Source: Nonomuraea spiralis (GTDB lineage Bacteria; Actinomycetota; Actinomycetes; Streptosporangiales; Streptosporangiaceae). Taken from it: a DNA stretch of 64,000 nucleotides. The notes below the pieces were generated by a model. That model did no database searches, was not told the DNA's origin, and saw nothing but the letters and a program-made list of their open reading frames with translations. The stretch lies in the NCBI RefSeq assembly GCF_014648435.1, contig NZ_BMRC01000010.1, forward strand, positions 1 to 64,000. The letters run 5' to 3'. Every line of letters starts with the position of its first letter. Positions within the stretch are counted from its first letter, which is position 1. Of the stretch, positions 33,651 through 41,748 are shown piece after piece. A program made the position numbers and the translations under genes.

Positions 33651-35159
33651 TCACGCCCTTGCGGTACGCCCCTGGTTCCGCGCGGCCTGCTGGTCGGCCT
33701 TGCCCGCCTTCGACTTGCCCATGGACATGTCGCGCAGCGGGACCTCCTTCAGGAACAGGCTGGCCACCAGGCCGATGCCCACCGCGACGGCGCAGGCGAG
33801 GAACAGGTCGCCCAGCGCGTCGGCGAGCACCTGCGGGGACACGCCCTCGCCGCCCTGACCGGCGGCCCCGAGGCGGCCCGACATGATCGAGCCGAGGATC
33901 GCCAGCGAGACCGGTCCCGCGATCATGCGCCAGAACTGGATCTGGCTGGTGCCGACGCCCACCTGCTCCATCGGGATCGCGCTCTGCACGACGGCGGTGG
34001 CCATCGGGAAGGAGATGCCGATGCCGACGCCGATGAGCACCATGGCGACGATCGGCAGGCCCTGGCCGCTGTCCGGCCCGACGGCCGACAGGATCAGCAG
34101 CCCGGCGACGATGGCGGCCATGGCGAACACACCGAGAATCCGGTAGCGCGGCATGGCCGTCATGGCCTTGCCGGCGATCGGCGCCATGAGCATCAGGCCG
34201 AGCATCATCGGGATCAGCAGCGTGCCGGAGTGGGTCGCGCTCACGCCGAGCACGCCCTGGTAGAGCAGCGGCACGTAGAAGGCCGTGCCCATCATGGCGA
34301 ACGCGGAGAAGAAGGCCACCACGGCCATGACGGAGACCTGGTTGCTCCGGAACAACGCGAACGGCACCAGCGGGTTCTTGGCCATCCGCGTCTCCACGAA
34401 GTAGAACACGACGAGCAGCACGGCGCCGCCGACCAGCAGCGCGAGCACCTCGGGCGAGGTCCAGGCGTGCCCGTCACCGGTGAGCGTGAGCCCGATCAGG
34501 ATCGGGACGAGCCCCGCCACGAGCGTGACGACGCCGGCGAAGTCGATGTCGCGCCAGCTCGCGCCGCTGCGCACGAACGGGACGCCGATCAGCACGGCGG
34601 CGATCGCGAGCAGGCCGATCGGCACGTTGACGTAGAAGACCCAGCGCCAGCTCCAGTTGTCGGTGATGAGCCCGCCCAGCGGCGGCCCGATCACCATGCT
34701 GAGGCCGGAGAAGCCGAAGAAGACACCCTGCATCTGCGTACGGCGCTCGGGCGTGTAGACGTCGGCGAGCAGCGTGAAGACGTTGGCCATCAGCACGCCG
34801 CCGAACAGCCCGGCCAGCCCCCGCGCGCCGACGAGCTGGGGCATCGTCTGGGCCGCGCCGCACAACCACGACGCGACCAGGAAGCCCGCCAGGCCGACGA
34901 GCAACACCGGTTTGCGGCCGAACATGTCGCCGAGCTTGCCGGCGATCGGCACCACGACGGCGGCCGCGACCGCGTAGGAGACCCCCACCCACGCGTACAG
35001 CGACAGGCCGTGCAGATCGGCGGCGATCCGGGGCATCGCCGCCCCGACGACCGAGACGTCGATCGAGGCCAGGGCCAGGGCCAGGAGTGCGCCGATGGTG
35101 GCGAACAGCTGGCCGCGCGTACTCGAACCGGTTCGGTTCACGTCACCGGTTTGGTTCAT
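33651..35159 (-). CDS. DHA2-family MFS drug exporter (EmrB/QacA-like)
   Basis: 502 residues with 14 predicted membrane helices. Motif A GKLGDMFGRKPVLLVG, helix-1 motif LALALASIDVSVVGAAMP, and motif C region VFFGFSGLSMVIGPPLGGLITD are those of proton-driven 14-helix exporters. Ribosome-binding site GGGAGG at 7 bases sets the start at 35159. The gene lies inside the cluster and shares a divergent intergenic region with the AMP-ligase, so self-resistance or product export is likely. Confidence 0.9.
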   Translation of the reverse strand: MNQTGDVNRTGSSTRGQLFATIGALLALALASIDVSVVGAAMPRIAADLHGLSLYAWVGVSYAVAAAVVVPIAGKLGDMFGRKPVLLVGLAGFLVASWLCGAAQTMPQLVGARGLAGLFGGVLMANVFTLLADVYTPERRTQMQGVFFGFSGLSMVIGPPLGGLITDNWSWRWVFYVNVPIGLLAIAAVLIGVPFVRSGASWRDIDFAGVVTLVAGLVPILIGLTLTGDGHAWTSPEVLALLVGGAVLLVVFYFVETRMAKNPLVPFALFRSNQVSVMAVVAFFSAFAMMGTAFYVPLLYQGVLGVSATHSGTLLIPMMLGLMLMAPIAGKAMTAMPRYRILGVFAMAAIVAGLLILSAVGPDSGQGLPIVAMVLIGVGIGISFPMATAVVQSAIPMEQVGVGTSQIQFWRMIAGPVSLAILGSIMSGRLGAAGQGGEGVSPQVLADALGDLFLACAVAVGIGLVASLFLKEVPLRDMSMGKSKAGKADQQAARNQGRTARA

Positions 35160-35246
35160 GTCATCGCCTCCCTTTGTTCTTGGCAGCCGTCCCACTGCTT
35201 CGCGGACCCATGCCGACTCCAGCCCACACGAAAGCGACCCGCGGGT

Positions 35247-35290
35247 CTGCTCAACACTGAGCATCCGGGAGGCGCGCGGCTTCCTACCAT
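35247..35290 (+). promoter_or_regulatory. Activator palindrome and -10 box of the AMP-ligase gene
   Basis: CTGCTCA-ACAC-TGAGCAT at 35247-35264, 20 bases, then TACCAT at 35285-35290. The predicted start of transcription is 35297, one base before the ATG, which puts the palindrome at -41.5. The last arm base differs (T for G). The divergent MFS gene has no comparable -10 box on the other side. Confidence 0.7.
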
Positions 35291-35297
35291 CGGCCGC

Positions 35298-36632
35298 ATG
35301 ACGACGAACCCGGCAGAACTGGTCAGCGGCCGCTCGGGCGATCACGTGGCGCTCGTCGTGGACGGCGAGCGCGAGCTGCGCGTGGCGGACTGGACCGCCC
35401 GGTCGGAGGAGCTGGCCGCCCGGCTGGCCCCGGCCAGGACGGCGCTGCGGCACGACGGCTGGATCGAGCACGCCGTGGCCGCCCTGGCCGTGCACCTGGC
35501 CGGCGGCACCGTGCTCGGCCTGCCGCCCGCGCTGCCGGAGGCCGCGGTACGCGCCCGCCTGGCCGAGTGCGAGGCGACCCAGGTGCTGCCCGGCCCGGTC
35601 GGCGACCAGCCGGCCGCGCGGGACGACGACGTGGCCGAGATCCTCTACACCTCGGGCACGACCGGCCGTCCCAAGGCCGTGGCGGTCCCCGCCGCGAACC
35701 TCACCTACGGCCACGAGGGCCGCGGGAAGCTGTTCACCGGCGTGTCCGGGGTGCTGGCGGCCGTCCCGCTGGGCACGAACGCCGGGCACAGCGCGCTGAT
35801 GACGGCGATGACCGCCCCGGCCACCACGCACGTGCTGACCGACCTCGGGCCCGAGAACGTGGCCCGCATGCTGGAGAAGCTGCGGGTGCCGATGGCGATC
35901 GTCCCGCCGTCCACCGCGACGCGGATGGTGGCGTACGGGTGGCACGAGCGGTACGACCTGTCCGGCCTGCGGGCGCTCATGCTGGGCTCGGCGCCGGTGC
36001 CGATGGCCACGGTGGCCCGGCTCATGGAGGCCCTGCCGGGCGTACGGATCGTCATCGGCTACGGCTCGACGGAGTCGGCTCCCGCGTTCGTGCACCGCCC
36101 GGTGGAGACGCCGCCCACCGAGGCGTCCACCGAGGCGTCCATCGAGGTTGACGAGGGGCTGCTGGGCCGGCCGAGCGCGGGCACCGACGTACGGATCACC
36201 GAGGCGGGCGAGATCTGCCTGCGCTCGGCCGCCCCGCCCCGCCGCTACCTGACCGACGCCGCCGCGAACGAGCGCACCTTCCGCGACGGCTGGACCCACA
36301 TGGGCGACCTGGGCGAGCTGGACGGGGAGGGCCGGCTGCGCCTGCTCGACCGTGCCGCCGACGTCATCGTCTCCGGCGGCCGGCGGATCTCCTCGCTGCG
36401 GGTCGAGCACGCGCTGCACTGGCATCCGGAGGTGGTCGAGGCCGCCGCGTACGGCGGGCCGGAGGGTGTCACCGCGGCCGTCGTGCTGCGCTCCCCCGTG
36501 GCCGAGGACGACCTGCGCGCCTTCGCCGCCGACCGGCTGGACCCGGCCGAACGGCCCACGCGGTACGTCGTCACCGACACGCTGCCGCGCGGCCCGATCG
36601 GCAAGACACTCAAGCGCCTGCTGGCGGGTTAG
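35298..36632 (+). CDS. AMP-dependent acyl/aryl ligase (short ANL enzyme)
   Basis: 444 residues, shorter than usual (about 500) because the N-terminal subdomain is compact. Core motifs: LYTSGTTGRPKAVAVP (P-loop), GYGSTES, THMGDLGELDGEGRLRLLDRAADVIVSGG and the catalytic Lys near the end in GPIGKTLKRLL. The family activates carboxylic acids as CoA or carrier thioesters. Substrate could be a starter acid or an off-loaded intermediate. It is the only rightward gene of the cluster, converges with the DUF1697 gene (4-base overlap of stops) and has its own activator palindrome. Confidence 0.8.
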   Translation: MTTNPAELVSGRSGDHVALVVDGERELRVADWTARSEELAARLAPARTALRHDGWIEHAVAALAVHLAGGTVLGLPPALPEAAVRARLAECEATQVLPGPVGDQPAARDDDVAEILYTSGTTGRPKAVAVPAANLTYGHEGRGKLFTGVSGVLAAVPLGTNAGHSALMTAMTAPATTHVLTDLGPENVARMLEKLRVPMAIVPPSTATRMVAYGWHERYDLSGLRALMLGSAPVPMATVARLMEALPGVRIVIGYGSTESAPAFVHRPVETPPTEASTEASIEVDEGLLGRPSAGTDVRITEAGEICLRSAAPPRRYLTDAAANERTFRDGWTHMGDLGELDGEGRLRLLDRAADVIVSGGRRISSLRVEHALHWHPEVVEAAAYGGPEGVTAAVVLRSPVAEDDLRAFAADRLDPAERPTRYVVTDTLPRGPIGKTLKRLLAG

Positions 36633-37168
36633 CCTTCGGCGGCCAGTTCGTGCAGTTTAGTGACGGTCTTCCAGTTGCGCGCGGTGGCGGTGACACCGAG
36701 CTTCTTCTCCCAGAAGGAGTACGACAGCTTGGTGTTGCGGACCCCGTTGGGGCACCACACGTAGATCTCCTTGCCGACGTGCCGGAAGACGTCCGGTTTG
36801 AAGACCTCGGGGTCGAGCGCCTTGATCGGCTTGCCGTCCGGCTCGCCGGACAGGAACGTGACCAGGTAGAAGGCGCCGTCGTGGGCGACGTCGCCGAGCG
36901 GGTCGGCCTTGAGTATCGCGCCCAGCTCGGCGCCCGTCCTGGCCAGGACGGGCACCTGGACGCCCAGGTCGCGGGCGAGCGCGGCCTCGATCTCGGCGGC
37001 CGCCTCGCCGGGGCTCTTCCCGCTGGTGTAGACGACGTTGCCGCTCTGCAGGTGTGTCCTGACGTCCTCGAAGCCGAGGCCCTTCAGCAGCTCGCGGAGC
37101 TCGGCCATGCTCACCATGTTCCGGCCGCCGACGTTCACGCCGCGCAGCAGCGCCACCTGCCTGGACAT
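36629..37168 (-). CDS. DUF1697 family protein
   Basis: 179 residues with the DUF1697 signature: VALLRGVNVGGRNMVSMAELRELLKGLGFEDVRTHLQSGNVVYTS at the N-terminus, and FYLVTFLSGEPD and VWCPNGVRNTKLSYSFWEKKLGVTATARNWKTVTKL at the C-terminus. The function of the family is unknown; it is common in actinomycetes and not specific to biosynthesis. Here it follows the flavoprotein gene by 5 bases and so falls under the same activator palindrome. Confidence 0.85.
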   Translation of the reverse strand: MSRQVALLRGVNVGGRNMVSMAELRELLKGLGFEDVRTHLQSGNVVYTSGKSPGEAAAEIEAALARDLGVQVPVLARTGAELGAILKADPLGDVAHDGAFYLVTFLSGEPDGKPIKALDPEVFKPDVFRHVGKEIYVWCPNGVRNTKLSYSFWEKKLGVTATARNWKTVTKLHELAAEG

Positions 37169-37173
37169 GTCGC

Positions 37174-38238
37174 TCAACCCCTCCTGCTCGCCACCGCCTG
37201 GGGACGGAACTGCCTGATGCGCTCGACCAGATAGGCCGCGTCGTCCTTTACCCACCAGATGAGCGCCGAACCGTAGGAATGCTGGCACTGCATGCCGAGG
37301 ACGTAGAGGCCGGGGGCGGCGGTCACGCCGCGGTCCTGCACGATGCCGCCGCCGTCGTCCGCGACGGGCGCGTGCACCCAGGAGTAGTCGTAGCGGAAGC
37401 CGGTCGCCCAGACGACGGCGTCGACGTCGGCCGAGCGGCCGTCCTCGAAGCGCATCGTCCGGCCCTCGGCCCCGACCGTACGGCCCACCAGCTCGAAGCC
37501 GTGCCGCTTGGCCAGCTTCTTCAGGCTCGGCCCGACCAGGATCGTCTTCTTGTGCAGGCGGTCGCGCTCGCCCATCAGCGGCTTGGCGATCAGCCCGAAC
37601 TTGTCGCCCCACCAGTGCAGGCCCTTGCCCAGGAAGCGGCGGCCGAAGTGCGGCAGCGGCGAGCCCTGCGACAGCAGCACGCGGCGCCCGTGGGCCAGCT
37701 CGGGGGCGATCTGCGCGCCGGAGTTGGCGGCGCCGACCACGACGACCGTCCCGCCCGGCGGCACCTGGGACGGGTTGCGGTAGCGGCCGGTGTGCACCTG
37801 GAAGACCTCGGGGTCCAGCCCGTCCGCGAGCCCGGGCAGCTTCGGCACCCGGTAGGCGCCGGTCGCGATGATCACCTGAGGCGCCTCGTACGTGCCCTTC
37901 GTGGTCTCCAGCCGGTAGCCGCCCTCGATCGGCTCCAGGGAGGTGACGCGGGTGCCGAGCCTGACCGGCAGGTCGAACTCCTCGCCGTACGCCTCGACGT
38001 AGTCGGCCATCTCCTCCTTGGTCGGGAAGCGGTTCTTCCCGCCGGGGAAGCGCAGGCCGGGCAGGGCACAGTACTCGGCGATCGTGAACAGCTCCAGGGA
38101 GTCCCAGCGCTGCCGCCACGCCTCGCCGAGGCGGGGTTCCTCGTCGAGGATGACGAAGGGGATGCCGGCCTGCTTCAGGTAGTAGCCCGCGACGAGCCCG
38201 CTCTGGCCGCCACCGACGACGATCACTTCAGTGTCCAT
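37174..38238 (-). CDS. FAD/NAD(P)H-dependent flavoprotein monooxygenase (FMO/BVMO-like)
   Basis: 354 residues. FAD motif VVGGGQSGLVAGYYLKQ (9-25), a second Rossmann motif VVVGAANSGAQIAPELA near 165, and the ATG motif VVWATGFRYDYSW plus YVLGMQ near the C-terminus. This is the layout of single-polypeptide flavin monooxygenases such as the CzcO/YpdA-like and FMO groups. The full BVMO fingerprint (FxGxxxHxxxWP) is not present in recognisable form; FQVHTGRYRNP stands at its place. Tailoring oxidation of the polyketide or of sulfur is possible. First gene of an operon with DUF1697. Confidence 0.85.
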   Translation of the reverse strand: MDTEVIVVGGGQSGLVAGYYLKQAGIPFVILDEEPRLGEAWRQRWDSLELFTIAEYCALPGLRFPGGKNRFPTKEEMADYVEAYGEEFDLPVRLGTRVTSLEPIEGGYRLETTKGTYEAPQVIIATGAYRVPKLPGLADGLDPEVFQVHTGRYRNPSQVPPGGTVVVVGAANSGAQIAPELAHGRRVLLSQGSPLPHFGRRFLGKGLHWWGDKFGLIAKPLMGERDRLHKKTILVGPSLKKLAKRHGFELVGRTVGAEGRTMRFEDGRSADVDAVVWATGFRYDYSWVHAPVADDGGGIVQDRGVTAAPGLYVLGMQCQHSYGSALIWWVKDDAAYLVERIRQFRPQAVASRRG

Positions 38239-38244
38239 GCGGCC

Positions 38245-38288
38245 ATCGTTCCGCGCGGGCGCGGGCCGGTCTGCTCAACACTGAGCAG
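38245..38288 (-). promoter_or_regulatory. Activator palindrome and -10 box of the flavoprotein operon
   Basis: CTGCTCA-ACAC-TGAGCAG at 38271-38288, 20 bases, then AACGAT (38250-38245). With the A of ATG 38238 as +1, the palindrome is centred at exactly -41.5 and the mRNA is leaderless. The N4 spacer is identical to the copy at 35247. Confidence 0.7.
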
Positions 38289-38300
38289 ATCCTGACATGC

Positions 38301-38331
38301 GAGTACGCGGGGCGCCCGGCCCCGCGTACTC
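38301..38331. terminator. Strong hairpin at the end of the PKS-side genes
   Basis: GAGTACGCGGGG / CCCCGCGTACTC, a perfect 12-bp stem with a 7-base loop, 15 bases after the DUF3224 stop codon. It should end transcription from the long leftward PKS transcript before the flavoprotein promoter. Confidence 0.75.
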
Positions 38332-38345
38332 GTCGCGTGCGGCGT

Positions 38346-38744
38346 CTACCCGAGGGTGAAGTTCAGGGTGACCTCCGCCGAGCCGTCGGTCTTGGAGACG
38401 TACCCGCCCTTGCCGCTCAGCCCCTTCAGCTCATCGGTGCCGGAGTTCGGCACGACGAACCAGTCGGCCTTGGCCACGCCGCCGTCGAAGGTGCCGTTCG
38501 CCTGCAGCACGAAGGAGCCCTTCTTGCCGCGTACGCTCCCGACGACCTTCTGCAGGCCGACGAAGCTGGCCTCGGTGTCGCTGGCGTAGGCCATCAGGTA
38601 CTCGGCCCGTCCCTCGCCTTCGATGTCGCCGCTCCAGGCGTTGGTGACGTGGGCCTGACTGAGCTTGGGCTGGCCCTTCTTCTCCTCGTAGGGCTTCTCG
38701 TCCCATCCGGTGATCTGGTACGAGCCCTTACCTTGGGTGGTCAT
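38346..38744 (-). CDS. DUF3224 family small beta-barrel protein
   Basis: 132 residues, ribosome-binding site GGGAG six bases before the ATG. Conserved DUF3224 features: GSYQITGWDEKPY, SGDIEGEGRAEYLMAYASDTEASFVGLQKVVGSV, GSFVLQANGTFDGG and GTDELKGLSGKGGY. The fold resembles allene-oxide-cyclase-like barrels. No enzymatic role is proven for this family. It follows the ketosynthase gene after 67 bases and precedes the terminator, so it may be the last gene of the long PKS transcript. Confidence 0.85.
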   Translation of the reverse strand: MTTQGKGSYQITGWDEKPYEEKKGQPKLSQAHVTNAWSGDIEGEGRAEYLMAYASDTEASFVGLQKVVGSVRGKKGSFVLQANGTFDGGVAKADWFVVPNSGTDELKGLSGKGGYVSKTDGSAEVTLNFTLG

Positions 38745-38811
38745 GTCAGCTCCCTTTTTTTGTCATCTTTTTCGCTACCCCTGACCTTGAGCGCTATGCG
38801 TCGGTCCGAGC

Positions 38812-40065
38812 TCAACGCTCGCGCCCGAGGACTATGCAGGTGTTGAACCCGCCGAACCCGAAGCTGTTGGACAGCGCGTAGCGGATGTCGGCGGCGCGGA
38901 GCCTGCCGGGCGCCAGCCGGCAGTCCTGGTTGATCGGATGGCGCAGGTTGAGGTTGGGATGGACGAACCCGCGGCGCATCTGCACCACGGTGGCGATCGC
39001 CTCCACCACGCCGGCCGCGCACATGCAGTGGCCGACCAGGCCCTTGGTGGAGTTGACCCACGGCCGGCCGAAGCTGTCGCCCAGCGCCCTGCGCAGCGCG
39101 GCCAGTTCGGCGACGTCGCCGCTCGGGGTGGCCGTGGCGTGGGCGTTGACGTAGTCGATGTCGCGCGGTCCCACTCCCGCGTTGGCCATGGCGTTGACCA
39201 TCACCCTGGCCTCGCCCTCCTCGCGCGGGTCGGGCAGGCTGTTGGCGTCCAGCTTCAGGTCGTAGCCGCACAGCTCGGCCAGGGCCCGCGCGCCGCGGGC
39301 GGCGGCCGAGCGCGCGCTCTCCAGCACGACGCAGCCGGCGCCCTGGCCGGGCACGAACCCCTCGTGGTCCTCGTCGAACGGCCGGCACCTGGCCCGCCGC
39401 GGCTCCTCGACGCCGGCGACCGCGCCCAGCGTGGCCAGGCCGCGCTTCTCCATCGGCGACAGGTCGGTCATGGCGCCCACCACCAGGCAGACGTCCACGG
39501 CACCCGCCTCCACCAGCCGGCTGGCGTTGATGATGCCCACGTTCCCGCTGGCCGAGGCGCCACCCACGGTGTAGCCCTCGCCCCTGATGCCGAACACCTG
39601 GCTCAGCGTGCCCACGCGGTCGGTGTCCATGAAGTGCAGGGCGAACCTGGCCGGCAGGTGGGCGGGGTTGTCCTCGTACTTGGGGTGCAGGTCGTGGGCG
39701 TAGCCGGAGCTGAGGTTGTGCCCGGCCACGACCAGGCCCATCCGCTCCGGGTCGGCCCGCGCCTCGTGCAGCCCCGCCTGCTCGTACGCCTGCATGGCGG
39801 CGACCAGGTCCATCTGGAGCGGCTGGGGCGAGCGGCCGGCGGCGCGCAACGCGGTGCGCACGGTCTCCTCGGGCAGGCGCCGGCGCGCCGCCACCGCCTC
39901 CTTGAAGCGGAAGCCCCTGACCGGGGCGGCCAGCCTCGGGCCGCCGTCGCCGGGGTCGGCCACCTGCCCGATCCCGCACCGGCCCGCGCGCAGCGCCCTG
40001 GTGAACGACGGCACGGTGGAGGCGATCGAGCAGACGATGCCCATGCCGGTGACGACGACCTTCAT
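38812..40065 (-). CDS. Decarboxylating ketosynthase of a beta-branching cassette (Cys to Ser)
   Basis: 417 residues with KAS fold (VVVTGMGIVCSIA at start; NAHATATPSGD and TKGLVGHCMCAAG hold the two active-site His). The nucleophile segment reads GGASASGN, so Ser171 replaces the Cys of condensing enzymes. Such stand-alone KS proteins next to HMG-synthase and ACP genes (CurC/MupG type) decarboxylate malonyl-ACP to acetyl-ACP for beta-branching. ATGA overlap with the ACP gene upstream supports a pair. The C-terminal FGFGGFNTCIVLGRE is complete. Confidence 0.88.
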   Translation of the reverse strand: MKVVVTGMGIVCSIASTVPSFTRALRAGRCGIGQVADPGDGGPRLAAPVRGFRFKEAVAARRRLPEETVRTALRAAGRSPQPLQMDLVAAMQAYEQAGLHEARADPERMGLVVAGHNLSSGYAHDLHPKYEDNPAHLPARFALHFMDTDRVGTLSQVFGIRGEGYTVGGASASGNVGIINASRLVEAGAVDVCLVVGAMTDLSPMEKRGLATLGAVAGVEEPRRARCRPFDEDHEGFVPGQGAGCVVLESARSAAARGARALAELCGYDLKLDANSLPDPREEGEARVMVNAMANAGVGPRDIDYVNAHATATPSGDVAELAALRRALGDSFGRPWVNSTKGLVGHCMCAAGVVEAIATVVQMRRGFVHPNLNLRHPINQDCRLAPGRLRAADIRYALSNSFGFGGFNTCIVLGRER

Positions 40066-40301
40066 GCATGCCTCGCCAGCAGGTTCACCAGGGACCGGAT
40101 GTCGTGCACCTCCTGGAACTCCGACACCGGCACGGTCAGGCCGAGGTCCTCCATGCTCATGGTGACCACGTCGGCCCGGTCGACGCTGTTGGCGCCCAGG
40201 TCGGTCAAGGTGCCCTCGGTCGTCACGTCGCCGGGACGCAGATCCGGCAGCACCTTCAGGACGTTCTGCTTGACGGTCTCGAAAATCTCCGTGTCGGTCA
40301 T
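40062..40301 (-). CDS. Stand-alone acyl carrier protein (donor ACP 2)
   Basis: 79 residues, one ACP domain with phosphopantetheine Ser in LGANSVDRADVV. It lies between the HMG-synthase and the decarboxylating KS genes and overlaps both by ATGA. By analogy with the mupirocin and curacin cassettes it carries the malonyl/acetyl group that the KS decarboxylates and the HMG-synthase uses. Confidence 0.9.
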   Translation of the reverse strand: MTDTEIFETVKQNVLKVLPDLRPGDVTTEGTLTDLGANSVDRADVVTMSMEDLGLTVPVSEFQEVHDIRSLVNLLARHA

Positions 40302-41515
40302 CGTGCCAGCCATTCGTAGGTTCGGTGGTAGTCCTTGGTCCCGGTGTTCACCAGGAGATCCCGGTCGACGCGGGCCCGGCCGAGCAGGTGCTCGTACGCG
40401 CCCACGTCGACCTGCCGGTCCCGCTCCGGCACGAGGCAGGTGAGGGTGTCCGGCAGCAGCGCGGCGTACTCGTCGAAGCCGAGTTCGCAGCGGCCGTCCA
40501 GGTGCTCGCCGATCCGCATCGCGGCCAGCGTGCGCGCCGACTCCTCGTCCACCAGGCCGCTGAAGAACTCCGAGGAGCAGCCCGAGCCGTAGGAGTAGAG
40601 GCCGACCCGGGCCGGGCCGTCCAGGGCGGCGTTGTCGATCAGGCTGGCCAGCGCCAGATAGACCGAGCCTGAGCACAGGTTGCCCACCTGCCGCGGGTAG
40701 GCCAGCGACGGCAGCACCCGCCGTTCGAAGTCCTGCTCGACCGAGGCCGTGCCGCCGCCCGACTCGCGCATCAGCTTGCGGTGCGCGGCCTTGACCATCC
40801 CGGCGAACGGGGTGTGCATGGCCAGATGGTCGAAGGTGGTGGCGAAGTCGGCGTCCTCGACCCTGGACCGGTAGCCGGCCAGGCAGCTCGTGAGGCAGTC
40901 GAGGTAGGCGAACAGCGAACGGTCGGAGTCGGCGACGTCGAACGTCGGCCCCGGCCGCGCCGAGTCCATCGTCTCGTAGCTGTGGTTGCCGAACGCCCCC
41001 AGGTCGAGGTCCAGGACGCGCGGCCGGTCGCCGATCAGCACGGCTGCGGCCCCGGCGCCCATCGCCGGCTCGGCGTAGGCGGCCCGTTCGTCCACCAGTG
41101 CCACGTCCGTCGCGATCACCAGCGCCTTCGCGCCGGGTGACACCCCCGAGGCGACGTACGCGGCGGCGAGCTGGACGGCGGCCGTCGCCGCGTAGCACGC
41201 CTGCTTGACCTCCACCACCCGGCAGCTCCTGGGCAGGCCGAGGTATTCGTGCACGTAGGAGGCCACCGACTTGCTGTAGTCCAGGCCGGACTCGGTGGAG
41301 GTGATCAGGATCTCGATGCGGTCGTCGCCGGCGATCGGCCGGGCGGCGTTGACGGCGTTCGTCACCGGGTCCTCGAACGGCAGGCCGACCGAACGGTTCG
41401 TCATCATCAGGTTGCCCAGGCGCTCGGCGTCGAGCCCGCGCCCTTCGAACAGCACCGGCACCGGGATCTGAGCCAGGCCGCAGTAGACGTTGAGTGCCTC
41501 GATTCCGACGTTCAC
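40298..41515 (-). CDS. HMG-CoA-synthase-like beta-branching enzyme (HCS, LnmM-like)
   Basis: 405 residues from GTG 41515, whose GTGA overlaps the previous ACP stop (a GTG at 41530 is possible). Characteristic start VGIEALNVYCG, catalytic Cys107 in VEVKQACYAATAA, Glu-containing LITSTESGLDYSKSVA, and HTPFAGMVKAAHRKL with the conserved His. HCS enzymes add a donor acyl group from an ACP to the beta-keto carbon of an ACP-bound polyketide. The neighbouring LnmK-like protein and ACPs supply the donor. Tandem ACPs near the PKS C-terminus are a possible acceptor. Confidence 0.92.
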   Translation of the reverse strand: MNVGIEALNVYCGLAQIPVPVLFEGRGLDAERLGNLMMTNRSVGLPFEDPVTNAVNAARPIAGDDRIEILITSTESGLDYSKSVASYVHEYLGLPRSCRVVEVKQACYAATAAVQLAAAYVASGVSPGAKALVIATDVALVDERAAYAEPAMGAGAAAVLIGDRPRVLDLDLGAFGNHSYETMDSARPGPTFDVADSDRSLFAYLDCLTSCLAGYRSRVEDADFATTFDHLAMHTPFAGMVKAAHRKLMRESGGGTASVEQDFERRVLPSLAYPRQVGNLCSGSVYLALASLIDNAALDGPARVGLYSYGSGCSSEFFSGLVDEESARTLAAMRIGEHLDGRCELGFDEYAALLPDTLTCLVPERDRQVDVGAYEHLLGRARVDRDLLVNTGTKDYHRTYEWLAR

Positions 41516-41748
41516 CTCACACGCTCCCACAGGAAGTCGACCAGGGCGTCGACACTGGGCACGCCGCCGAAGGAGGACAGCGGCTCGCGGACGCCGAGCC
41601 GGTCGAGCACGGCCATGATGATCTCGACCCGGTCCACGGAGTCCGCGCCCAGGTCCTTCAGGTGCGCCCGGCCGTCGATCTCGACGCCGGGCAGGATCTC
41701 GTCGATCGCCTTGTGCACGATGCCTTCGACGTGCTCACGTGTCGCCAT
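41512..41748 (-). CDS. Stand-alone acyl carrier protein (donor ACP 1, LnmL-like)
   Basis: 78 residues with the modification site LGADSVDRVEIIMAVLDRLG. Directly follows the LnmK-like gene (14-base overlap) and precedes the HCS gene, the same order K-L-M as in the leinamycin locus. It probably receives methylmalonyl from the LnmK-like enzyme and holds the resulting propionyl group for HCS. Confidence 0.9.
   Translation of the reverse strand: MATREHVEGIVHKAIDEILPGVEIDGRAHLKDLGADSVDRVEIIMAVLDRLGVREPLSSFGGVPSVDALVDFLWERVR

Noticed and set aside
35159..35264. Activator palindrome driving the MFS exporter
   Set aside because: On the MFS side no -10-like hexamer stands at the 20-bp spacing seen for the other four promoters; control of this gene by the site is left open.
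38812..40065. Chain-elongating ketosynthase (FabF-like)
   Set aside because: The nucleophile is Ser171 and not Cys; the position beside HCS and ACP fits a decarboxylase.
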